A model generated the notes under the pieces. That model worked only from the letters and a program-made list of their open reading frames with translations. It had not been told where the DNA came from and made no database searches. 64,000 nucleotides of DNA from CAKZLS01 sp963771545. GTDB taxonomy: Bacteria; Pseudomonadota; Alphaproteobacteria; Rhodospirillales; Defluviicoccaceae. Position numbers and translations under genes: made by a program. This document shows, piece after piece, positions 27,776 through 35,254 of the stretch (the stretch's first letter is position 1; every line of letters starts with the position of its first letter). The stretch is from positions 186,001 through 250,000 of the forward strand of contig CAVYTX010000002.1 in assembly GCA_963771545.1 (NCBI GenBank), in the 5' to 3' direction.

Positions 27776-27946
27776 CACCGGCCGGCGCCGGCGCGGTCGC
27801 TCTCGCGGACGACGCGCAAAGCACAAACGCCTAAATCGGCGAGAGCGTCTCCGTGCTCGCAAGTGCTGAGACGGCGCTTTTCTTCTGTTCCATTCCCTTG
27901 CATAGTTTGGAGGTGGGAAACGATCCGGCGGAGGGGGATCGGGGGC

Positions 27947-30900
27947 ATGGCGGAACGGGTACGAAAAGGTGGCGAACGCGGCGATGGGACGGAGCATTTG
28001 CGCATTTTCATCTCCTCGCCCGGCGACGTGCCCGAGGAACGGGATCTTGCGCGGAAGCTGATCAAGGAGACGCTCCCCTATAACCCGTTCGTTCGCGGCA
28101 AGGTGACCCTCGACGTCGTTTCCTGGGACGATCCCGAATCGGGAACGCCGATGCTGGGCAACCTGACGCCGCAAGAGTGCGTCAACCGGTTCGGGCCGCG
28201 CCCGTCGGCGTGCGACATCGTCATCGTTAATTTCTGGGCGCGGATGGGAACGCCGCTTCCGGAGGACTTCGGAACCAAACCCAACGGCGAGCCCTACCTC
28301 TCCGGCACCGAGTGGGAATACGAGGACGCGCTGAACGCCGATGCCCGGCCGGATATCCTCGTCTATCGGCGCGGCGAAGAGCCCACGATCAAACTGAAGG
28401 ACCCGGACCGGGCCGAAAAGGAAGAACAGTTCGACCGGGTCGAGCGGTTCTTTGCCGACACATCGCGGGTGCCATCCCATACCCGCTATTCCCACATCGA
28501 ACAGTTCGCCAAGCGCGTTCAACAGGATCTGGAATCGCTCATCGCCGAACGCTTTGGTGGCCGCGAAGCTCCAACGACGTCCGCCGAGATTCCGTCCGAG
28601 TATCTGGAGTGGCTAAAACGGACCTGCGCCGACGTCAGTCTTTTGGGACAGGACCTGCAAAAGGGCCACGCGTTCACCCTGGACCACGTCTACGTCCCGG
28701 CGCTCACGCAAAGGGCTCCGGAACGCCAAGATCCAAAAGCGAATAAGCGCCAAGAGCGCGAGGAACCAGCGGGTCGGGAACCCATTCCGCTGCTGCGGCG
28801 TCTGGACGGGGAGTCGCTCTATGTCCCGGCCCCGGCGGGCGCCGGCAAATCCACCTTCTGCCGCTGGGCGGTGCTGCGGAGCATCGCCGGCGCCGCCATC
28901 ACCCACCCGGTTCCCGCGCCGGGAGCATTCGCCGAGCCGGAACCCTCCAATTTGCGGGGCCGCCTGCCGCTTCTGGTACCGCTCCGGAACATGTGGGAGA
29001 TCATGGATTGCGGCCGGGGGGGACTGACGTGGAGCCGCGTGGAGCTTGAGCAGGCCCTGGCCGTCTGGGTGGATCGCAAGCGCCCGCCGGGCCTGACCGG
29101 CGACCGGCTCAAGGCCCACCTCGACCACGGCAGCGCCTTCTTGCTGCTGGACGGGCTGGACGAGGTGCCGTCCTCGGACATCCGCGATGGCACTACCGTC
29201 TATCCGCGTGCGCTGCTGCTGAGTGGCCTTGCCGACGCGTTGCCCGAGTGGCACAAGCGCGGCAACCGCGTTCTGCTGACCAGCCGCCCCTATGGCCTGG
29301 ACGAAGCCGGGCTGCATCGCCTGGGGCTGCCGAGCGCCACCCTCGAACCGCTGCCGAAGGCCCTGCAGGAGCTATTCATCGCCCGCTGGTTCCACACGCT
29401 CGACCAGCCGAAATTGGCCGAGGGTCTGAGCCACACCATCCGCGAGCGCTCGCACGACCTCGCCCCGCTCGCGGAAAATCCGATGCTGCTGACGGCGCTC
29501 TGCGTGATCTACGGCGGTGGCCGGCGCCTGCCGGAGGACCGCTACCACCTTTACCAGCGCATCGTCGATAATGTGCTGTACCACCGCTACCCCGGCGACG
29601 TCCGCCAGCGCGAACCGGTCAAGGCGCGGCTCGAGGCCATCGCCCTTGGCATGCACACCGGCGAGGAAGACTTGCCCCGGCAAACGCCGGCCGCGGAAGT
29701 AAACCAAAGCGAGATCGATCGCTGGCTGCAAGTCTTCGCCGAACTCAATCCCGCTTACGAAAGCGGCGTGGTCGAACCGGCGATCCGGCGCGAGGATCTG
29801 TTGAATCGCTCCGGCCTGTTGCTTCCGCGCCCGGGCGACAAAGCCGCGTTCTATCACCTGAGCTTCCAGGAGCACCTGGCCGCCGAGCGGATCGCCCGCA
29901 CCAGTCGCGACGGCCGCGCCCTGGAGCGGGTCTTCCGCGATCGATGGGGCGTTCCCGAGTGGCGGCCGACCCTGCTGTTTCTGTTCGCTGCGCAGATCTT
30001 CAACTACCGGGACGCGCAATGGGGCCTGGACCTGCTCGGGCGGCTGCTGGCGGACCAGGACAGGGCCGCGGTCAAGGCCAGCCCGGCGCCGGCGCTGTTC
30101 ATCGCCGAGACCCTGGAGCTGTGTTTGGCAAAGGGGTATCGCGTGCCCGAGGCCTTGGCCGATGGCTTCCGCCGGCTCAGCCTTGACGCCATCGAGGACG
30201 AAATCGAGATTCACGCCCGCCACGCCCTCGGGCTGTGCCTCGGCCGGCTGGGCGACCGGCGCATCTTCGATCTGCGCGATCCCTGCGCCTACGTGGAGGT
30301 GCCCGCCGGGACCTATCCTTACGGCGACGAGGGGAAGACCGTCGAGATCGGGACGCCCTTCCGGATCGGCCGTTATCCGGTCACCAACAGTCAGTATCAT
30401 GCCTTTATCGACGACGATGGCTATGGGGCGCAAAAATGGTGGTCGGAGGACGGATGGAAATGGCGGCAACAGGAACAAGTAACCGAGCCTCGCTACTGGC
30501 GCGACCGGCGCCGGAACGGCCCCAACCAGCCGGTGGTGGGGGTCAGCTTCTGGGAGGCCGAGGCCTGCTGTGCGTGGGCCGGGGGCCGGTTGGCGAGGGA
30601 GCAGGAATGGGAGGCCGCCGCCCGTGGACCGGAGGGCTCCGAGTATCCTTGGGGCGGCGAGTGGGAGGACGGCATCTGCAATTCCGTTGGAGCCGGGCTC
30701 GACACGACGTCCTCCGTCGGACTGTTTCCCCGTTCGCGTCAGGTTCCGTTATCAATCGAGGATCTGGCCGGCAATGTCTGGGAATGGTGCGATAGCCTGT
30801 ATAAGGGATCCGATGCTGACGGCGGGCCGAATGCGCTTCGCGTGCTGCGCGGCGGGTCCTGGAGCAGCGATCAGGGCGGCGCGCGCTCGGCCGACCGCAG

Positions 30901-30976
30901 CAGGGACGACCCGGACATACCGGAGCAACAACATCGGTTTCCGCGTGGTGTGTTCGTCCCCATCTTTGGGCACTGA
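27947..30976 (+). CDS. DUF4062-NACHT-FGE-sulfatase multidomain protein (NLR-like)
   Basis: The 1009-aa protein has four parts. Residues 20-150 form a DUF4062 domain (LRIFISSPGDVPEERDLAR; TIR-like fold by family knowledge). Residues 285-560 form a NACHT NTPase, with Walker A APAGAGKSTF (Lys301) and Walker B LLLDGLDEVP (Asp402), then the sensor-like VLLTSRPYGLD. A helical linker spans 560-775, with the typical FYHLSFQEHLAAERIA. An FGE-sulfatase/C-type-lectin-like domain follows from 780 (VEVPAGTYPYGDEGKTVEIG to RVLRGGSW). The tail reads DDPDIPEQQHRFPRG, but removing one A at 30917 restores YRSNNIGFRVVCSS and a stop at 30981-30983, so a frameshift is likely. ATG 27947 follows GGAGGGGGATC; an in-frame ATG at 27863 is less likely. 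Bacterial NACHT proteins are anti-phage sensors, and FGE-like domains can be ligand-binding variable domains. Confidence 0.88.
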   Translation: MAERVRKGGERGDGTEHLRIFISSPGDVPEERDLARKLIKETLPYNPFVRGKVTLDVVSWDDPESGTPMLGNLTPQECVNRFGPRPSACDIVIVNFWARMGTPLPEDFGTKPNGEPYLSGTEWEYEDALNADARPDILVYRRGEEPTIKLKDPDRAEKEEQFDRVERFFADTSRVPSHTRYSHIEQFAKRVQQDLESLIAERFGGREAPTTSAEIPSEYLEWLKRTCADVSLLGQDLQKGHAFTLDHVYVPALTQRAPERQDPKANKRQEREEPAGREPIPLLRRLDGESLYVPAPAGAGKSTFCRWAVLRSIAGAAITHPVPAPGAFAEPEPSNLRGRLPLLVPLRNMWEIMDCGRGGLTWSRVELEQALAVWVDRKRPPGLTGDRLKAHLDHGSAFLLLDGLDEVPSSDIRDGTTVYPRALLLSGLADALPEWHKRGNRVLLTSRPYGLDEAGLHRLGLPSATLEPLPKALQELFIARWFHTLDQPKLAEGLSHTIRERSHDLAPLAENPMLLTALCVIYGGGRRLPEDRYHLYQRIVDNVLYHRYPGDVRQREPVKARLEAIALGMHTGEEDLPRQTPAAEVNQSEIDRWLQVFAELNPAYESGVVEPAIRREDLLNRSGLLLPRPGDKAAFYHLSFQEHLAAERIARTSRDGRALERVFRDRWGVPEWRPTLLFLFAAQIFNYRDAQWGLDLLGRLLADQDRAAVKASPAPALFIAETLELCLAKGYRVPEALADGFRRLSLDAIEDEIEIHARHALGLCLGRLGDRRIFDLRDPCAYVEVPAGTYPYGDEGKTVEIGTPFRIGRYPVTNSQYHAFIDDDGYGAQKWWSEDGWKWRQQEQVTEPRYWRDRRRNGPNQPVVGVSFWEAEACCAWAGGRLAREQEWEAAARGPEGSEYPWGGEWEDGICNSVGAGLDTTSSVGLFPRSRQVPLSIEDLAGNVWEWCDSLYKGSDADGGPNALRVLRGGSWSSDQGGARSADRSRDDPDIPEQQHRFPRGVFVPIFGH

Positions 30977-30983
30977 GCCCTGA

Positions 30984-31309
30984 GCGGAGCGTAAGCGGAG
31001 CAATGGAGCGGTTGCGGCCAACTCCCGACGGGATCCCCGCAACGTCACGACAAAATGTCATCGCGAGGAGCGTAGCGACGCGGCGATCCAGCCGACCGGC
31101 GCCGAAATGGACGCGTCAGTTTCTGCATCGCTTCACGTTTTTCGCGAGTAGGTGGTGCCTGACCCGGCTGGCCATTGGATCTCGCGGTCCCCTAGGACCA
31201 CACGTGGCGTCAAAATGCGATTGTCTCATCCAGCCGCAATCGTCTAAGGTCCGGAGGCGAAATGGTTGCTTCAAATCGTGGGGAACCGGCGCTCGGGGAG
31301 AGGATCGAC
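30984..31309. other. intergenic region downstream of the NACHT gene
   Basis: This 326-bp gap contains one ERIC-like short repeat (31056-31093) and no supported gene. No adenine-rich template repeat or reverse transcriptase gene is present here. The right end (about 31240-31309) should carry the promoter of the membrane-protein gene. Confidence 0.55.
31056..31093. repeat. short dispersed palindromic repeat (GTCATCGCGAGGAGCG type)
   Basis: TGTCATCGCGAGGAGCGTAG is followed by CGACGCGGCGATCCAGCC. The arms ATCGC and GCGAT and the internal GCGTAGCGACGC match the widespread GTCATTGCGAGGAGCGAAGC-type bacterial repeat. Only one copy was seen in the window. Confidence 0.65.
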
Positions 31310-31870
31310 ATGGGCATTTCGAAATTCGTTGGCGAAAACGCGCCTGGCGGCGTCCGGCGCGCCTTTGTCGGCGCGGTGGTGGGGCTTGTGATGATCGCTC
31401 TGGCGTTTGCCGGAATTGCCGCCTCCGACGTATCGGCCCTGCGCACTCAAGGCTACTGGACCTTGCTTACGATCGGGTTCGCCGTTGCGTCACTGGTGAT
31501 GGACTGGCTGCATTCCGAGGATGGTTGGCGAATGACGAAAAGCGCCGTGCAACTGGCGCTCCTTTGGGTCGGCGTGTTCGTGGCCATCGAGCTGGTGTAT
31601 TTCTTCATCGCCGCCGGACGGTTCACGAACGCGGATACCGGGCTGGTCAACGGCCTCATCCTCGCGCTCGGGACCTTCGCCTGCGGCGTCTATGTCAACT
31701 GGCGGCTGATGGTCGTCGGCGTGGCCGTGGCGCTCGCGACGGTCGTGGCGGCCTATGTGGAGCAGTATCTCTGGGTTCTGCTCGGTGTCGCCCTCGTTGC
31801 CGTTGCCGTGCTCGTTGCCGGGGCGCGTCTGACGGCGACGAAACGGCGGCTTTGGACGGAAGACGAATAA
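31310..31870 (+). CDS. hypothetical inner-membrane protein
   Basis: The 186-aa protein has six likely membrane spans (FVGAVVGLVMIALAFAGIAA is the first; VVGVAVALATVVAAYV and LLGVALVAVAVLVAGA are the last two) and a charged C-terminal tail (TKRRLWTEDE). ATG 31310 follows GGGGAGAGGATC and is preferred over the in-frame ATG at 31262. No family recognised. Confidence 0.7.
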   Translation: MGISKFVGENAPGGVRRAFVGAVVGLVMIALAFAGIAASDVSALRTQGYWTLLTIGFAVASLVMDWLHSEDGWRMTKSAVQLALLWVGVFVAIELVYFFIAAGRFTNADTGLVNGLILALGTFACGVYVNWRLMVVGVAVALATVVAAYVEQYLWVLLGVALVAVAVLVAGARLTATKRRLWTEDE

Positions 31871-31892
31871 GCAAGATCGGCGGGGCGACCCA

Positions 31893-32594
31893 TTACGGGG
31901 CCGGCCGGGCGCAGTCGAGCAGCGGACCGAGCTGGTCGGTGCGGCGGCGGATGGTCTGGGCGCGGGCGGTGACGTACGATGAGGGTCGGGCGGGCGATAG
32001 TTCCCGCGGATTGGGGAGCGTGGCGGCGATCAGCGATGCCTGGAGGGGGCTGATCTGGCGCGCGGTGGTGCCGAAATAGGTCTGGGCGGCGGCTTCGGCG
32101 CCGTAAAGACCGGGGCCCATTTCGACGATGTTGAGGTAGACCTCCAAGATCCGCGGTTTGCTCCACATCAGCTCGATCTGCGGGGTCATCCACGCCTCGA
32201 TGAGTTTGCGCGCCAGGTCGCGGCCGGGCCAGAGCAGGATGTTCTTGGCCGTCTGCATGGTGAGGGTGCTGGCGCCGCGCGGCCGGTCGCCGCCGATCCA
32301 GGTTTGGATTTGTTCCCAGAGAGCTTCGCCGTCGAAGCCGAAGTGTTCGCAGAACCGATTGTCCTCGGCGGCGATGACGGCGTTCGCCAGATGCCGCGAG
32401 ATCCGATCCAGCGGCACCCACTGCTTGTCCAGGGGTTCGCCCTCGAACAGGCGGATCGCCATCAGCGGCGTGATGGGCGGATCGATGAACCGGTAGACGA
32501 GGATCATCAGCGTCGGAAAAACCAATACCGCGATGACCACGCGCAGCAAGAGGCGTCGCAAACTGCGGAACGGGATGGAACGGACAGGCATCAC
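31893..32594 (-). CDS. mtgA: monofunctional biosynthetic peptidoglycan transglycosylase
   Basis: The 233-aa protein has an N-terminal membrane anchor (LLLRVVIAVLVFPTLMILVY, about 14-34) and a GT51 domain. The motif AAEDNRFCEHFGFD near 75 carries the catalytic Glu. GASTLTMQTAKNILLW, RKLIEAWMTPQIELMWSKPRILEVYLNIVE and GAEAAAQTYFGT follow in normal order. It polymerises lipid II glycan strands on the periplasmic face. Its length agrees with MtgA, and no transpeptidase domain follows. The gene converges with the preceding membrane-protein gene (22-base gap). Confidence 0.93.
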   Translation of the reverse strand: MMPVRSIPFRSLRRLLLRVVIAVLVFPTLMILVYRFIDPPITPLMAIRLFEGEPLDKQWVPLDRISRHLANAVIAAEDNRFCEHFGFDGEALWEQIQTWIGGDRPRGASTLTMQTAKNILLWPGRDLARKLIEAWMTPQIELMWSKPRILEVYLNIVEMGPGLYGAEAAAQTYFGTTARQISPLQASLIAATLPNPRELSPARPSSYVTARAQTIRRRTDQLGPLLDCARPAP

Positions 32595-32726
32595 TCCTGT
32601 CCCTATCGCATTATCCGCCCTTAGAGAAGCCTTCCGAGAATCTGATTTTCACGAAGAGGCAGACGCTCCAACGAACCGCGGGCTCGGAGGAGTTCTCTCC
32701 GGTCACGCGAGGAAAGGCCAGCCCTA

Positions 32727-32915
32727 TCAGTGGACGATCTTGCCCCGGGTCTTGGCCCAGTCGGTGAAGTGCCCGCTGGCCCGCACCTTGTCCATGACCC
32801 GTTCGAAAGCGTTCCACTCGCCGTCGATGTAACTCGCGTCGGTATCGGCGCCGCGTGTCGTCGAGGGAAACTTCCAGACGTTGCAGTAGTTCCAGAGAAT
32901 GACGTCGGTCAACAT
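32727..32915 (-). CDS. small hypothetical protein
   Basis: The frame from ATG 32915 (MLTDVILWNYCNVWKFPSTT) encodes 62 aa ending GHFTDWAKTRGKIVH. GGGAG lies upstream at suitable spacing. The composition is protein-like, but no domain is recognised and the gene is isolated. A longer in-frame start exists at 32969. Confidence 0.4.
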   Translation of the reverse strand: MLTDVILWNYCNVWKFPSTTRGADTDASYIDGEWNAFERVMDKVRASGHFTDWAKTRGKIVH

Positions 32916-33040
32916 AACGTGGCTCCCGCGTTCGGCATCAGCCGTCATGACCCGCCGAGTACGAGCCACTATGGACGAAAAACGATTACAGATCAGTGAA
33001 CCCGTTCACACAATTCGAGCTTGTTGCAAAGAAAATGAGG

Positions 33041-34000
33041 TTATCGGTCCTCACGCACCCTCAGAACGATCTTCCCCCGGACGTGGCCATCCCGGCTTTT
33101 CGTTTGCGCCGAAGCCGCGTCTTCCAGGGGCATTTCCGTAATGTCCGGGGGGCGGATCGCGCCACTTTCCAAGAGGCGTCCAATTTCCGATAACTGCGCG
33201 CCGTTAGGCTCGACAAAAACGTAAGCCGGCCGGACGCCGAAAAACGCCGCCTCGAGGGGGTCGGGCGGTTCGACCACCGAGACCAGCACGCCGCCGCGTT
33301 TGGCCGCGATGTAGCTGTTGTGGTGAGTGTCTCCGCCGATGGTCGCAAAAATCACATCGATGCCGGCGGGAGCCAGGGAGGCAACCGCTTCGTAAAAGTT
33401 CTCGCTCCGGTAGTCGATCGCATGGTCGGCGCCCAGCGATCGAACGTACTCGTGATTGGCGGCGCTCGCCGTCGTGAAGACCGTGGCGCCGGCGTTTTTG
33501 GCGAGCTGGATCGCCATGCTGCCCAAACCGCCCGCGCCGGCATGGATCAGAACCGACTGGCCGGCCCGCAGGTTCGCGGTTTCGATCAGGGCTTGCCATG
33601 ACGTCAGACCGACCAGCGGGATCGCCGCCGCCTCGGCGAAGCTCAGGTTGGCCGGCATCGCCGCCACCGCCGACGCGGGCACGGCCACGTACTCGGCGTA
33701 CGTGCCCCATTGCACTGTCGGCTTGCGGCAATAGGCATAGACCCTCTCGCCCACCGATAATCCGGTGGCGGTCTCCCCGATGTCGGAGACGGTGCCCGCG
33801 GCATCCCAGCCGAGGATCAGCGGAAATGCGTGCGGGAAAAGGCCACCCAGCATGCCCTCGCGGATTTTCCAGTCCACGGGATTGACGCTGGTGCACGCCA
33901 GTTCGATCAAGACCTCGCCGGCCGCCGGCTTCGGCGTCGGCACCTCGGCGACGCGAAGCCTGTCGGGTCCCCCAAAGGCATCGATCACGATCGCTTTCAT
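33041..34000 (-). CDS. zinc-independent MDR-family NADPH:quinone reductase-like oxidoreductase
   Basis: The 319-aa protein starts MKAIVIDAFGGPDRLRVAEV. It has the GroES-like fold (GWDAAGTVSDIGETATGLSVGERVYAY; quoted in part) and a Rossmann domain with AGAGGLGSMAIQLAKNAG near 150. No structural-zinc cysteine cluster is seen, as in quinone reductase and zeta-crystallin subgroups. ATG 34000 follows GAGGCAGG; the frame extends to 34030 but that start lacks a site. The substrate cannot be read from sequence. Confidence 0.85.
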   Translation of the reverse strand: MKAIVIDAFGGPDRLRVAEVPTPKPAAGEVLIELACTSVNPVDWKIREGMLGGLFPHAFPLILGWDAAGTVSDIGETATGLSVGERVYAYCRKPTVQWGTYAEYVAVPASAVAAMPANLSFAEAAAIPLVGLTSWQALIETANLRAGQSVLIHAGAGGLGSMAIQLAKNAGATVFTTASAANHEYVRSLGADHAIDYRSENFYEAVASLAPAGIDVIFATIGGDTHHNSYIAAKRGGVLVSVVEPPDPLEAAFFGVRPAYVFVEPNGAQLSEIGRLLESGAIRPPDITEMPLEDAASAQTKSRDGHVRGKIVLRVREDR

Positions 34001-34112
34001 TTGAACCTGCCTCGTGGTTTCACTGAGCAACAGATCATTAGATGTAATTTTAGAAGCTGTGCTTCAAGTGCGGGTCCCAGTGATGACAGGCCGGCACGCC
34101 CCAACCCGCCGG

Positions 34113-35213
34113 TCACGCCTTTTTCGGTTTGCGCCACGTGTAAACGGACGACACCGCGTAGTTCCAAACCGCTCCCACCAGGGCTCCGGTGACTCCGGCC
34201 ACCCACCAGGATTCGTCGGCGCCGTAGACATAGGACGCGATTCCGATATTGGCGATCGCCCCGATGCCGCACACCGCGTAAAAGGAGATCAGTCCCAGCA
34301 GCAGCGACCAGCCGCGAAGCCGTTTGTCGCGGTAGGTGAAAACGTTGTTGAGCAGGAAGTTGTTGGTCATGGCGCCGATGGTGGCGATCGCTTGGGAAAC
34401 CGCGAAATCGCCGCCAAGCCCTTTGTGAACGATCGCGAGCAGGACAAGGTGAACGCCCAGTCCGAACAGGCCCACGACCGAGAACAGGACAAACCGGATC
34501 GGCACCAGATGGCCGATCAGTTTGTCCAGCAGCATCATGACGTATTCCCACGCGACCATGGTATCGAGCTTGCTCTCGCCGGCATGGCGCGCGCGGAACT
34601 CGAATGGGAGTTCCTTGATCCTCAGGCCACGCGGCGTTGAAGCCAGGATATCGAGCAGGATCTTGAAGCCGATTCCCGACAACTTGCGGACCGAGCCATG
34701 AAACGCGTCCCGGCGAAGCATGAAGAAACCGCTCATCGGGTCGCTGACGTCGTTTTTCATGACCAGGCGGCCCAAACCGGTGGCGAAGCGGCTGATCATC
34801 CGGCGGGACTCCGCCCATTCCCCGATGCCGCCACCCTCCATGTACCGGCTCCCGATCACCAGATCCGTCCCGTTCGCTCGCAAGATATCCAGCATTCGCG
34901 GCAACAGCGTCTCGTCATGCTGCAGGTCGGCGTCCATGACCGCCAGATAGGGCGCGGCGCTCGCCAGCATGCCCTCGATGCAGGCTCCGGAAAGGCCACG
35001 CCGTCCGATGCGCTGAAGACACCGCACGCGCCGGTTGGTCAGTCCGATCCGTCTCGCTTGGTCGGCGGTTCCGTCGTCGGAGTCGTCGTCGACGAAGATG
35101 ACCTCCCACTCGACGCCCTTGAGCGTTTCTTCCAGCCTGGCGATGAGCACCGGAAGGTTCTCGCTTTCATTCAGCGTCGGAACGACGACGGAGAGTTCGA
35201 GGGGTTCGGTCAT
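34113..35213 (-). CDS. GT2 glycosyltransferase (DPM1-like) fused to a GtrA membrane domain
   Basis: The 366-aa protein has a GT2 domain at the N-terminus (LSVVVPTLNESENLPVLI; VIFVDDDSDDGT; AVMDADLQHDE with the DxD motif near 93), as in dolichyl-phosphate mannosyltransferases. A GtrA domain with four membrane spans follows from about 235 (FVLFSVVGLFGLGVHLVLL; NNFLLNNVFTYRD). Such fusions make and flip polyprenyl-phosphate sugars. Just 41 bases separate its start from the end of the GT39-like gene, which would use the lipid-linked sugar, so the two likely form one envelope glycosylation operon. Confidence 0.9.
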   Translation of the reverse strand: MTEPLELSVVVPTLNESENLPVLIARLEETLKGVEWEVIFVDDDSDDGTADQARRIGLTNRRVRCLQRIGRRGLSGACIEGMLASAAPYLAVMDADLQHDETLLPRMLDILRANGTDLVIGSRYMEGGGIGEWAESRRMISRFATGLGRLVMKNDVSDPMSGFFMLRRDAFHGSVRKLSGIGFKILLDILASTPRGLRIKELPFEFRARHAGESKLDTMVAWEYVMMLLDKLIGHLVPIRFVLFSVVGLFGLGVHLVLLAIVHKGLGGDFAVSQAIATIGAMTNNFLLNNVFTYRDKRLRGWSLLLGLISFYAVCGIGAIANIGIASYVYGADESWWVAGVTGALVGAVWNYAVSSVYTWRKPKKA

Positions 35214-35254
35214 GTGTGCCGGATTGACGATAAGCGCGGATCGGGAAAGGGGAT

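Noticed and set aside
26144..28522. 792-codon open frame on the minus strand
   Set aside because: It is antisense to the di-haem protein and the start of the NACHT gene, with Arg/Leu/His-rich shadow composition.
30977..31300. DGR template repeat or reverse transcriptase next to the NACHT-FGE gene
   Set aside because: No adenine-rich near-copy of the C-terminal segment and no reverse transcriptase motif was found here or elsewhere in the window.
31003..32079. 358-codon plus-strand frame
   Set aside because: It overlaps the membrane-protein gene in another frame and reads as low-quality Arg/Ala-rich sequence.
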